A stretch of DNA of 64,000 bases, from contig DATDBU010000113.1 of assembly GCA_036524675.1 (NCBI GenBank), positions 1 to 64,000 of the forward strand, in the 5' to 3' direction. The position numbers were made by a program, and so were the translations under genes. Below the pieces are notes generated by a model. That model was not told the origin of the DNA, ran no database searches, and saw nothing but the letters and a program-made list of their open reading frames with translations. Source of the stretch: DATDAW01 sp036524675. Its GTDB lineage: Bacteria; Verrucomicrobiota; Verrucomicrobiia; Chthoniobacterales; DASVRZ01. Positions 24,776-33,105 of the stretch are shown here, one piece after another. The first letter of the stretch is position 1. Each line of letters opens with the position of its first letter.

Positions 24776-26230
24776 AAGTGGGTCCGAGTCAGGCGGCTAT
24801 GCGGGGCAGCCAGAAGTCGTCCCATTGGTGGTTGGCGCGAATGATCCGCAGCTGGGCGATGGAATGAGCGTTGTCAGCCAGCCATGCGCTTCCGGCTTGT
24901 TTGAGCCGGGCGTGCAAAACGTGTTTATGGCCCGACTCGATAAGTTCCCGAACCGATGGGTAACTCGTGGGCCAGGGCACGGGGATAGTCAAGGTAGGCA
25001 AGGCGGTTGGAGAGGTAACCGATGGCGTCGCGCACGGGGGTTTCTTCCTCGAACGTCGCAGCGGGCTCGGCAAAAGCTTCCATGGCCTCGATGACCTTTG
25101 CAGCAGCTCCGCGCCGCAACCGTTTCTGCTGGGTGCGCAACCAGGTCTGCGGCGATTGGGGCCGGCAGCGCCCGGCTGCTGCAGCCAGATATTCGCTCAC
25201 ATGGTAGAAGTCCATCAACACATCGGCTTGCCCGCCAAAGACTTCCTGGCTCTGGAGCCGGATCCACTCCGCTCCATCGACCACGACGTGGATGCGACTT
25301 TCCAGCGCCCAGCCTGCCTCACGCGTGCAATGGCCCCAGCGCCGTCCGGTTTCATCCACCGAATTGAATCCAGCCGCATAGGAGGTTTCCACACGGCCTT
25401 CGGCCCGGGCCGCGACCAGTCGCATCTCCTTCCACTGCCGCGGACGTGGCTCCTGGCGTTTGCAACCTGCTGGCTGTGTACAAATCATGGTCCCGCCGGC
25501 TTCGGCCACCACATGGGCGGGACCCGTTTGGGGAAGAATGCGAAAGCTTTGCTCATAACCGGCCTCCAGCCGCGCTGCCGCCCGCCCCGCGTGTTGCAGG
25601 GTAATGTCGCGCACGGCCGAGGCGTTGAGTTCAAATCCATAATGCTCTTTGAGGCGCTGGCAGCTCTGTCGGAAGGAATGCTCGGCCCCGAAATCGCTTA
25701 AGACTCGTTGCAGCCGGCGGGATTTGCCCCGTGCGCTGACCCCCGCCCGACTCGTGAAGACCCTCAGGTAGCTGCAACCGGGCGCATGCCAAATCCGCTC
25801 CTCGATGGCCACCGCCCCAAAGACGCACCACCAGCTCAGGACTTTTTTTTCGCACCCGGACTCCGGGAAGCGATTGCCGCATTTCTTCGGCAACGCGCTC
25901 TTCGGCGCCGCCCGCCCAATCCTGCATGGCCCGCTGGCCGAGCCGGCGCACCTCCTCGACCAGCATTTCTTCGATTTCGTCTGCCGTGCGCAGCGGACCC
26001 TCTTCGGAGTTGGTCAGTTCCAAAATCGCTTCAAAGCGCTCCATCAATTCAGGATGTCGGCGCAGCGATTCAATCAAGCGTTTTTCCCGGGCGGCATCGG
26101 GCCCTTTTCCACGTTTGTCGTTCATGGATGCGATAAATTATGCATATAACGCAAAAAGTACACATCAAAGTCCAAATTCTTTACGCAGGACGCTCCACCT
26201 GACTTCGCGGCACCACTTTCAATCACACCC
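24764..26230 (-). mobile_element. ISKra4-like insertion sequence, 1467 bp
   Basis: The outer ends are GGGCGTGATTGAAAGTGG (left, 24764-24781) and, read inward from the right, GGGTGTGATTGAAAGTGG (26230-26213): 17 of 18 identical. A 9-bp direct repeat GAATGGTCG flanks both ends. The GGG ends, the length and a 9-bp duplication agree with what I recall for the ISKra4 group, and the enclosed minus-strand gene is an ISKra4-type transposase broken by two frameshifts. The element interrupts the 3' end of the HEAT-repeat gene. Because both target repeats are still identical the insertion is probably fairly recent. Confidence 0.9.
24789..26125 (-). pseudogene. ISKra4-type transposase with two frameshifts
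   Basis: Three frames combine into one transposase of about 440 residues. Frame one (from 26125) covers LIESLRRHPELMERFEAILE to GVRVRKK. At an A8 run (25842-25849) the protein continues one base later with VLSWWCVFGAVAIEERIW, SDFGAEHSFRQSCQRLKEHY, VDETGRRWGHCTREAGW and VVVDGAEWI to LPIGSGT. Near 24945-24960 one surplus T moves the end into a third frame (IESGHKHVLHARLKQAG). Removing one A and one T restores the whole protein. The A-run might be a slippage site; the second lesion looks like simple inactivation. Confidence 0.88.
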
Positions 26231-26368
26231 GAATGGTCGAGCCGGCAAAGCTCAGCCTTGACATTTCCCGCCTCATTGCCGATAGAGGAGGCCCGAATGC
26301 TTTCCTTCGCCGCGCCGTCCATTATGATGATTGCTATCATTATTAGCTCCTACTTGGGGCGGGGATAG
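26231..26368 (+). pseudogene. orphaned 3' end of HEAT-repeat gene
   Basis: Starting with the second copy of GAATGGTCG, the HEAT gene's frame continues for 45 codons to TAG at 26366-26368 and includes the hydrophobic SIMMIAIIISSY. Before the IS landed this would have been the C-terminus. It is now separated from its gene by 1467 bp. Confidence 0.6.
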
Positions 26369-26404
26369 ACGCACGCAGATTCATAGCAGCTCTAAATTCC
26401 GAAG

Positions 26405-26431
26405 CCCTGAGTTAACCGCTCAGGGTTTTTT
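26405..26431 (+). terminator. rho-independent terminator
   Basis: CCCTGAG (26405-26411) pairs with CTCAGGG (26419-26425) around a 7-base loop and is followed by T6. It closes the former HEAT-repeat transcript and lies just 18 bases before the threonine ammonia-lyase start. Confidence 0.85.
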
Positions 26432-26449
26432 CTTTGCCCAAATGTCTCG

Positions 26450-27697
26450 ATGAAAACTCAATCCACTTCCGGCGTTTCCCTTTCTGAAATCGTCGCGGCG
26501 CGCCTGCGTTTGAATGGCTCCGTAGCCCATACGCCCTGCGCAGAATCCGCCGCTTTGAGCGAACTGACCGGAGCGCAAATTTTTTGTAAACAGGAGTATC
26601 TCCAGCGCACAGGGAGTTTTAAGGAACGAGGGGCGCGCAACGCACTGGCGCAACTGACACCAGGACAAGCACGACTGGGAGTCATCGCAGCATCGGCAGG
26701 AAATCATGCGCTGGGTCTGGCATGGCACGGCCGCGCTCTGGGTATTCCCGTGACCGTGGTGATGCCGCGCTTTGCGCCGTTGGTGAAAGTGGCACGTTGC
26801 CGCCAATTCGGCGCCACGGTGGTGCTGCACGGCGACACGTTCGACGAATCGCGGAACGAGGCAGGGCGACTGGCCGAAGAACGACAGCTTACGTATATCC
26901 ACCCTTTCGACGATCCTCACGTGATCGCGGGTCAGGGGACACTGGCTTTTGAAATCCTGGAGCAAGTTCCAGACGCCGAAGCGATTGTCGTTCCGGTGGG
27001 CGGCGGCGGTTTGCTGGCAGGAGTGGCGACAGTATTGCAGGCTCTCAAGCCGGATTTGCAAATCATCGGAGTAGAGCCGGCAAATGCCGCCTCTTTCGCT
27101 GCGGGGCTCGCAGCCAAGGAGCCTGTGCGTGTTTCGACCCGATTCACTCTGGCGGACGGCCTGGCCGTAGCGGAGGCCGGCAAGCACACATTGGCCATTG
27201 CCCAGCCTCTAGTGAATCGCATGGTAACAGTGGGTGAGGAAGAACTGGCTCTCGCCATATTGCGGCTGGCCGAATTGGAAAAATGCATCATCGAAGGCGC
27301 GGGTGCCACGGGTCTGGCAGCGCTATTAAGCGGCCAATTGCCAGATCTTGCCGGCCGTCGTGTGGTACTCTTATTGACGGGCGGCAACATCGATCCCCTC
27401 GCCCACAGCCGAGTCATCGAGCGCGGTCTCGCCGCCGACGGGCGCATCTATCGTTTCAACGCGCTGATCAGCGATCGGCCAGGCGGACTCCTGCACCTCT
27501 CCGGCGTGTTGGCTGCCGCTGGAGCCAACGTCACAGAAATTGTGCACAACCGCACCTTTGCCGGCCCGGACCTTTCACGCGTTCACGTGCTCTGTACCGT
27601 GGAGACGCGGGATCGTGCACACATTGGCGAAATCCAGCGACGTCTTACCGAAAGCGGTGTGGAATTCGCCGACGGAGAAAAAACGCCAGCTGCGTGA
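26450..27697 (+). CDS. ilvA: threonine ammonia-lyase
   Basis: A 415-residue PLP enzyme that deaminates threonine to 2-oxobutanoate. The PLP lysine is in QRTGSFKERGARNAL (near residue 58), SAGNHALGLAW contacts the substrate carboxylate and the glycine loop is VPVGGGGLLAGVA. A single ACT-like domain (RPGGLLHLSGVLAAAGANVT) occupies the last 75 residues, as in the shorter IlvA/TdcB-type enzymes. Whether it is biosynthetic (isoleucine-inhibited) or catabolic cannot be decided; no other isoleucine genes are near. It is followed by typA after 187 bases. Confidence 0.92.
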   Translation: MKTQSTSGVSLSEIVAARLRLNGSVAHTPCAESAALSELTGAQIFCKQEYLQRTGSFKERGARNALAQLTPGQARLGVIAASAGNHALGLAWHGRALGIPVTVVMPRFAPLVKVARCRQFGATVVLHGDTFDESRNEAGRLAEERQLTYIHPFDDPHVIAGQGTLAFEILEQVPDAEAIVVPVGGGGLLAGVATVLQALKPDLQIIGVEPANAASFAAGLAAKEPVRVSTRFTLADGLAVAEAGKHTLAIAQPLVNRMVTVGEEELALAILRLAELEKCIIEGAGATGLAALLSGQLPDLAGRRVVLLLTGGNIDPLAHSRVIERGLAADGRIYRFNALISDRPGGLLHLSGVLAAAGANVTEIVHNRTFAGPDLSRVHVLCTVETRDRAHIGEIQRRLTESGVEFADGEKTPAA

Positions 27698-27825
27698 TCG
27701 GCTTCGCTTCCGAGTGAGTCCGTTCGGACTCGCCAGCAAGCCGAGGAAAGCGAGAAACACGCTCGCAAGAAGGACTACGCATTTTGCTTCACTGGGAGTA
27801 AGATGCTTTGTGATTCCACTGCCGG

Positions 27826-27854
27826 TTGACGATATCCCCCTTTCCGGCCATATT
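27826..27854 (+). promoter_or_regulatory. candidate promoter for typA
   Basis: TTGACG (27826-27831) and CATATT (27849-27854) are separated by 17 bases, giving a predicted start site about 25 bases before the typA ATG. The match to consensus is fair (5/6 and 4/6). Confidence 0.4.
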
Positions 27855-27884
27855 CGCCGCCCTTCAAAACTGGGGGAATTTCCT

Positions 27885-29702
27885 ATGGAACACATTCGCA
27901 ACATCGCCATCATCGCTCACGTCGATCATGGCAAGACCACGCTCGTCGATCAGCTTCTCAAGCAATCGGGCACCTTTCGCGCCAACGAAGCCAAGGCTTC
28001 CGAGGAGCGGATCATGGACTCGATGGACCTTGAACGCGAGAAAGGCATCACCATCAAAGCCAAGAACGCCGCGTTCCATTGGAAGGACTACCACGTCAAT
28101 ATCGTTGACACTCCCGGCCACGCGGATTTTGGCGGCGAAGTCGAGCGCATCATGAAAATGGTCGACGGCGTTCTTCTAGTAGTCGACGCCCACGACGGCC
28201 CCCAAGCGCAAACCAAGTTCGTTCTTAAGAAAGCACTCCAGAACGGCGCCAAGCCCATCGTCGTTATCAACAAGATCGACCGCGAAAACGCCCGCCCGCA
28301 CAAAGTGCTCGACATGGTTTTCGAGCTTTTCATCGAACTCAACGCGACGGACGAGCAGCTCGATTTCCCGGTCGTTTACGCCAGCGCCAAACAAGGTTTC
28401 GCCAAGAACGAGATCGACCAGGCGAGCAACAACATGGAGCCGCTTTACGAGGCCATTATAAAATACATTCCCGCTCCGCAGAAAGCTATCCAGTCCTTTT
28501 TCCAGATGCTTGTGTCGAATCTCGATTATTCCGATTATCTCGGGCGAATCGCTTATGGCCGCATCATTTCCGGACGGGTGCGCGTCGGCGACAGCATTGT
28601 CTGCGTCCATAAGGACGGGCGTCGCGAACGGACTAACGTCACGGCACTTTTCGGGCATCAAGGACTGCAAAAGGTTGAGATCAAGAACGCCAGCGAAGGT
28701 GACATCATCGGCTTAACCGGTTTCGAGGACGTTTTCATTGGGGAAACATTAACCGACCTGGAAGAGCGTCCCGCCGTGCCGTTCGTCGATATCGATCCGC
28801 CGACGATCAACATGAAGATCTGTATCAACGACGGCCCGCTCGCCGGCCGCGAAGGCAAACTCCTCACCGCGCGCCAGATCCGTGAACGGCTTATTCGCGA
28901 GACCCGCACCAATGTTTCCATCGAAGTCAACGAGACGGAAACTGCCGGCCATTTCGAGATCAAGGCTCGTGGCGAAATGCAGATCGCGATCATCGTCGAA
29001 CAAATGCGACGCGAGGGTTTCGAACTGCTCGTTTCGCGCCCGGAAGTCATTTTCCGGCGCAGCGAAACCGGCGAACTTCTGGAGCCGCTCGAAACGCTCT
29101 ATGTCGATGTTCCCAACGAGAACCTCGGTGACATCCTCCAATCGCTCGCCAGCCGGAAAGCCGACATCAGCAGCATGGAGCACCAAACGCACAGCGTAAC
29201 CGTGCAGGCAATCATCCCGACCCGCGGCCTCATCGGCTTCGAAACCGATCTCGTGAACGCCACGAAGGGTCACGGCATCATGTCCCATATTTTCCACGAA
29301 TACGGCCCGCACAAAGGCGAAATCCCCACACGCAACAACGGCGTCCTCGTGGCCATGGAAAACGGCATCAGCACTGCGTACGCCCTCGATACCATCCAGG
29401 AACGCGGTCGCCTCTTTATCGGCGCGCAGGAGGAAACCTACGAAGGCATGATCGTCGGCGAAAACGCCCGCCCGGACGATATGCCGGTGAATCCCTGCAA
29501 AGCAAAAAAACTCACCAACATGCGTAGCCAGGGCGATGGCAAGGGCATCAGTCTCGCGCCTCCCATCAAAATGACGCTTGAGCGCAGCTTGGAATACATT
29601 GCTCCTGACGAATACGTCGAAGTGACGCCTTTGAGCCTGCGTCTTCGCAAGAAAATCCTGGAAGCCACGGCTCGTAAGCGCGCCGTGGCCAAGGTCGCGT
29701 AG
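27885..29702 (+). CDS. typA: translational GTPase TypA/BipA
   Basis: A 605-residue EF-G-like GTPase. Motifs are AHVDHGKTTLVDQLL (G1), EREKGITIKAKNAA (switch I), DTPGHADFGGEVERIM (G3) and INKIDRENARP (G4), with the BipA C-terminal signature (MSHIFHEYGPHKGEIPTRNN, AYALDTIQERGRLFIGAQEE). TypA assists 50S assembly and growth at low temperature or under stress. The upstream frame is open, but the ATG at 27885 matches the family start and follows a GGGGGAA stretch. Confidence 0.97.
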   Translation: MEHIRNIAIIAHVDHGKTTLVDQLLKQSGTFRANEAKASEERIMDSMDLEREKGITIKAKNAAFHWKDYHVNIVDTPGHADFGGEVERIMKMVDGVLLVVDAHDGPQAQTKFVLKKALQNGAKPIVVINKIDRENARPHKVLDMVFELFIELNATDEQLDFPVVYASAKQGFAKNEIDQASNNMEPLYEAIIKYIPAPQKAIQSFFQMLVSNLDYSDYLGRIAYGRIISGRVRVGDSIVCVHKDGRRERTNVTALFGHQGLQKVEIKNASEGDIIGLTGFEDVFIGETLTDLEERPAVPFVDIDPPTINMKICINDGPLAGREGKLLTARQIRERLIRETRTNVSIEVNETETAGHFEIKARGEMQIAIIVEQMRREGFELLVSRPEVIFRRSETGELLEPLETLYVDVPNENLGDILQSLASRKADISSMEHQTHSVTVQAIIPTRGLIGFETDLVNATKGHGIMSHIFHEYGPHKGEIPTRNNGVLVAMENGISTAYALDTIQERGRLFIGAQEETYEGMIVGENARPDDMPVNPCKAKKLTNMRSQGDGKGISLAPPIKMTLERSLEYIAPDEYVEVTPLSLRLRKKILEATARKRAVAKVA

Positions 29703-29769
29703 CACGTAAAACCTGTCACGGCTCAAATGCCGGACGCACACGCAGCTTAAAAAAATCCTGTCGTCGAAA

Positions 29770-29802
29770 CGCTCTTTTACTTTGCTGCTTGCGAAAAGAG
29801 CG
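29770..29802 (+). terminator. hairpin between typA and tRNA-Ser
   Basis: CGCTCTTTT (29770-29778) pairs perfectly with AAAAGAGCG (29794-29802) around a 15-base loop. There is no long U-run after it, so it is a terminator or transcript-end hairpin of moderate confidence. Confidence 0.5.
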
Positions 29803-29842
29803 TTCCTCGGTCAGATTCCCGCCCCTCGTAAACGGGCGCAAG

Positions 29843-29932
29843 GGATGGGTGACAGAGCGGTCGATTGTGCACGCCTGGAAAGCGTGTGTGCTTTAAAAGG
29901 CACCCGGGGTTCGAATCCCCGCCCATCCGCCA
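29843..29932 (+). tRNA. tRNA-Ser(GGA)
   Basis: A class II tRNA of 90 bases including encoded CCA. The acceptor is GGATGGG/CCCATCC, the anticodon stem CACGC/GCGTG holds loop CTGGAAA with anticodon GGA, a long variable arm follows, and the T arm contains GGTTCGAATCC. It lies about 65 bases before the phoH-like gene. Confidence 0.97.
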
Positions 29933-29998
29933 CTTCGGTTTGTTATTTCAAGCCGATTTCTGCTATGGTGCGTATTCTCTTTGTTCGAGAAGCCCCGA

Positions 29999-30973
29999 AT
30001 GTTCGATACAGAAACCCTTGAATTTGACAGCGCGCGATCTCTGCAAGCGCTGTATGCAAACGACCTGCGCCTCCTAAAAAAACTTGAGGAGGCGCTTCAT
30101 TTGGTCGTCACCACACGCGACGGGTGGATCCGGTTCGAAGGCGAGCCGTCGCAGATCGCGCTGGCGAAGGCCGTTTTTCAGCAGCTCCAGGAAGCGGTCC
30201 AAAAGGGTCAGACCATTCGGAAACAAGAGTTTTTTTACGCATTGAACGCGGTCATGGAGGGTTCGAGTGATTCGCTGGGACAGCTGGCTGCGACGCGGAT
30301 CCAGTGTTCGGCCCGAAAAGCACCGATTTTTCCAAGGACTGCCAGCCAAAAACGCTACGTCCAGTCCATTTTGGACAAGGACCTCGTTTTCGGCCTCGGC
30401 CCTGCGGGGACAGGCAAAACATATCTGGCCGTAGCGCTGGCGATTTCGGCTCTCAAACAAGAGAAAGTGCGCCGCATTATTCTCACCCGGCCCGCTGTGG
30501 AAGCGGGCGAAGCCCTTGGTTTTCTGCCGGGCGATCTTCAGGAAAAGATTCTCCCTTATTTGCGGCCACTTTACGACGCGCTATACGACATGTTGGAAGC
30601 AGAAGAAATTCAACGTTACACAGAACGGGGTGTCATCGAGATAGCGCCACTGGCCTACATGCGAGGTCGCACCCTGAACGATGCATTTGTTATATTGGAC
30701 GAAGCCCAGAATACCACCACCGAGCAAATGTTTATGTTTCTCACGCGTCTTGGAGCTGAATCGAAGTGCGTCGTCACTGGCGATCGCACACAAATTGACT
30801 TGCCTTCCAACAAAAAATCCGGGCTCATTGAAGCCATCGACGCCCTCCGCGAAGGCCAAGGGATTTCTTTTATCCAGTTCGACGAACGCGATGTTGTCCG
30901 CCATGAATTGGTGCGCTACATCATTTCCGCTTACAAAAAATATCGTGACGCTCATCCAACAGGGAAGGCTTAA
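29999..30973 (+). CDS. PhoH-like ATPase
   Basis: A 324-residue PhoH/YbeZ-type protein. Walker A is GLGPAGTGKTYLAVALAISA and Walker B is AFVILDEAQNTTTEQMFMFL; TGDRTQIDLP is the family's third motif. A KH-like N-terminal region (residues 20-75) precedes the ATPase, as in YbeZ. PhoH proteins are found with YbeY and are thought to act in rRNA or RNA processing. An upstream TTG at 29981 is possible. The HD hydrolase gene starts 31 bases downstream and ybeY lies beyond, giving the conserved phoH-HD-ybeY order. Confidence 0.94.
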   Translation: MFDTETLEFDSARSLQALYANDLRLLKKLEEALHLVVTTRDGWIRFEGEPSQIALAKAVFQQLQEAVQKGQTIRKQEFFYALNAVMEGSSDSLGQLAATRIQCSARKAPIFPRTASQKRYVQSILDKDLVFGLGPAGTGKTYLAVALAISALKQEKVRRIILTRPAVEAGEALGFLPGDLQEKILPYLRPLYDALYDMLEAEEIQRYTERGVIEIAPLAYMRGRTLNDAFVILDEAQNTTTEQMFMFLTRLGAESKCVVTGDRTQIDLPSNKKSGLIEAIDALREGQGISFIQFDERDVVRHELVRYIISAYKKYRDAHPTGKA

Positions 30974-31004
30974 CGGCATCAGATTAAGGGGTCACTGAAT
31001 CAAT

Positions 31005-32630
31005 ATGTTTGGGTTTTTCGAGAAACAAAAGCTCATCAAAAAGGGACTTGCCTGCGGGAAAACACGCCGGCGGCATTCCCAGAACGAGATGCTGCATCAG
31101 CTGGAAACCAATGCCTGGATCAAAGGCTCGATTTTTGCCGCGTTTGTCGCCGGGCTGGCGCTCCTGATTTTCTTCGGCCAACAGGAGTATCCAGCGAAGT
31201 TTTTCCTCATCAGTCTGCTGATCCTTCTGACCGCCATCGCGCAGTTGTGGATCAATCAGCCAGCGACATTTCACAGCAACTCAAAACTCGCGCTGATATT
31301 TGGTGTGATTCTGACGCATTTGGCAGCATCAAAATTAATCATGGTGCTGTCGAGCAACGCGACGTTGTCGGGAATGACGCTATTTCGCCAGGAAGTATTG
31401 TTGCTTTTGTTGCCTTACGCGTTTGCACCCTTGGTCATCTCAGTGTTGTTGGGACGGAATCACGGTCTTTATGCGGCCGTGTTCGTCAGTCTTTTTGGTT
31501 CCATTATTTTCAGAGGTGTCGACGCCGTTTTCCTCGTGATGAGCCTGATCAGCGGATTTATTTCCGTGTTTGTCACGTTGCAGGTCCGGCGCCGGAGCCG
31601 GCTCATCCGGGCGGGCGTTTACGTGGGCATTGCGACATGGGTGCTGGCAGTGAGCTTCGGATTGATCACATTCACGTTCGAAGATCTTGGCTCAACGGAT
31701 TGGGAATTGTTGGGCTGGCAGACCGGCGCGGCGATCGGTTCGGGAATTCTGACAGCCATCCTCGTGAGCGGAGCGCTTCCGATGCTGGAAAGTCTTTTTG
31801 GCATCACGACAGATATTTCCTGGCTGGAAATAGCCGATTTGAATCACCCGCTTCTGCGTCGTCTAGCGACCGAAGCGCCAGGCACCTATCACCATAGCCT
31901 CATGGTCGCCAGTCTTGCCGAAGCTGCGGCGGAGAAAATCAATGCAAACCCAACTCTGTGCAGAGTTTGCGCGTATTTTCATGACATCGGGAAACTCGTA
32001 AAACCCGAGTATTTCACGGAGAATATCAACGAGGACCGCAATCCGCATGATGACTTGGCGCCCACAATGAGCGCGCTCATCATCATTGCGCACGTGAAGG
32101 AAGGCGTGGATCTGGCGCTCAAATACAAGCTTAATCATCAGATCATCGACGTCATTCGACAGCACCATGGCACCTCGCTGGTTTGGTTTTTCTACAAGCG
32201 CGCACGGCAGCAGCAGGAAGACGCTCGAGTCGGCGGCAAGATCATGAACATCCGCGAAGAAGACATCCCTGATGTGCGCGAAGAAAGTTTCCGGTATCCG
32301 GGCCCCAAACCTCAGTTCCGCGAATCCGGCATCGTTAGCCTTGCCGATTCCGTCGAAAGCGCGTCCCGGAGTCTGGTCAAACCAACACCGCAAAAGATCG
32401 AGCAGCTCGTGTCGGATATCATCAACAACCGGATTGCCGATGGTCAGCTCGACGATTGTGATCTGACGTTGAAGGAAATCAAAGCCATTGGCGAAAGTTT
32501 CCGATTCAGTCTCAAGAATATCCTCCATAGCCGGATCAGCTATCCGAAGGACGATAGAGGTTCGAAAGAACCTCGGGAAGCATCGTCAGTGGTCCGCAGC
32601 ATCAATACTCCGCCCGCCAGTGCAGCGTGA
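31005..32630 (+). CDS. PgpH-type 7TM-HD phosphohydrolase
   Basis: A 541-residue membrane enzyme. About seven to eight hydrophobic helices fill residues 40-265 (for example FAAFVAGLALLIFFGQQ, SVLLGRNHGLYAAVFVSLFG), followed by an HD domain with YHHSLMVASLAEAAAEKI, AYFHDIGKLVKPEYF and the late IRQHHGTSLV. PgpH hydrolyses cyclic di-AMP in Firmicutes. The large extracellular 7TMR-HDED domain found there before the membrane helices is absent here, so this is a short form and the substrate is uncertain. It sits between phoH and ybeY. Confidence 0.9.
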   Translation: MFGFFEKQKLIKKGLACGKTRRRHSQNEMLHQLETNAWIKGSIFAAFVAGLALLIFFGQQEYPAKFFLISLLILLTAIAQLWINQPATFHSNSKLALIFGVILTHLAASKLIMVLSSNATLSGMTLFRQEVLLLLLPYAFAPLVISVLLGRNHGLYAAVFVSLFGSIIFRGVDAVFLVMSLISGFISVFVTLQVRRRSRLIRAGVYVGIATWVLAVSFGLITFTFEDLGSTDWELLGWQTGAAIGSGILTAILVSGALPMLESLFGITTDISWLEIADLNHPLLRRLATEAPGTYHHSLMVASLAEAAAEKINANPTLCRVCAYFHDIGKLVKPEYFTENINEDRNPHDDLAPTMSALIIIAHVKEGVDLALKYKLNHQIIDVIRQHHGTSLVWFFYKRARQQQEDARVGGKIMNIREEDIPDVREESFRYPGPKPQFRESGIVSLADSVESASRSLVKPTPQKIEQLVSDIINNRIADGQLDDCDLTLKEIKAIGESFRFSLKNILHSRISYPKDDRGSKEPREASSVVRSINTPPASAA

Positions 32631-32675
32631 AACACGCCTTCCGGGTTCATTGACCGGGCGACAGCATGCCGTTTC

Positions 32676-33098
32676 ATGATCACCGTCCAGAATCGGCAGC
32701 GGAAAGTCCCGCTTGATTTGACCGCGTTACGCGATTTTTCTCGGAAAGCACTCACGGCCGTTCTCGCCGAGCCTGCCCAGCCAGACGATGTCCTGGCTGA
32801 TTTGGACGAAATCGGCGTAACTATTGTCTCCGACGCCAAAATCGCCAAGCTGCATGTCGATTTCATGGGAATCCAGGGGCCGACCGACGTGCTGACTTTT
32901 GAGCATGGCGAAATCGTGATCAGCGCGGAAACGGCGACACGGTATGGCGTTGAGCATTCCCAGGCAGCGGACGACGAAGTCTCACTCTACATTCTCCATG
33001 GCCTGTTGCACTTACGCGGATTCGATGATCTGGATCCTGCAGCTGCCGAGAAAATGTATGCGATTCAAACACGCTTGTTCGGGCAACTAAAAGAATAG
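32676..33098 (+). CDS. ybeY: endoribonuclease YbeY
   Basis: A 140-residue YbeY, a metal-dependent RNase for 16S rRNA 3'-end maturation and ribosome quality control. Recognisable are FMGIQGPTDVLTFEHGEIVI and the metal motif YILHGLLHLRGFDDLDP. The first two zinc histidines (HGLLH) are present, but the third position of H-x3-H-x5-H is Asp (GFDD where GYDH is usual). Length is normal. It follows the HD hydrolase gene by 45 bases in the conserved operon. Confidence 0.93.
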   Translation: MITVQNRQRKVPLDLTALRDFSRKALTAVLAEPAQPDDVLADLDEIGVTIVSDAKIAKLHVDFMGIQGPTDVLTFEHGEIVISAETATRYGVEHSQAADDEVSLYILHGLLHLRGFDDLDPAAAEKMYAIQTRLFGQLKE

Positions 33099-33105
33099 CA
33101 GGCAG

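Noticed and set aside
26122..26340. 72-codon minus-strand frame at the right end of the IS
   Set aside because: It spans the IS boundary and the target duplication and has no motif; inconsistent with a gene.
27708..27735. GAGTCCG/CGGACTC hairpin between threonine ammonia-lyase and typA
   Set aside because: Stem is only 7 bp with a minimal loop and no U-run; too weak to call a terminator.
28749..29741. 330-codon frame antisense to typA
   Set aside because: Same cause as the tuf shadow: strong C-ending codon bias opens the opposite strand.
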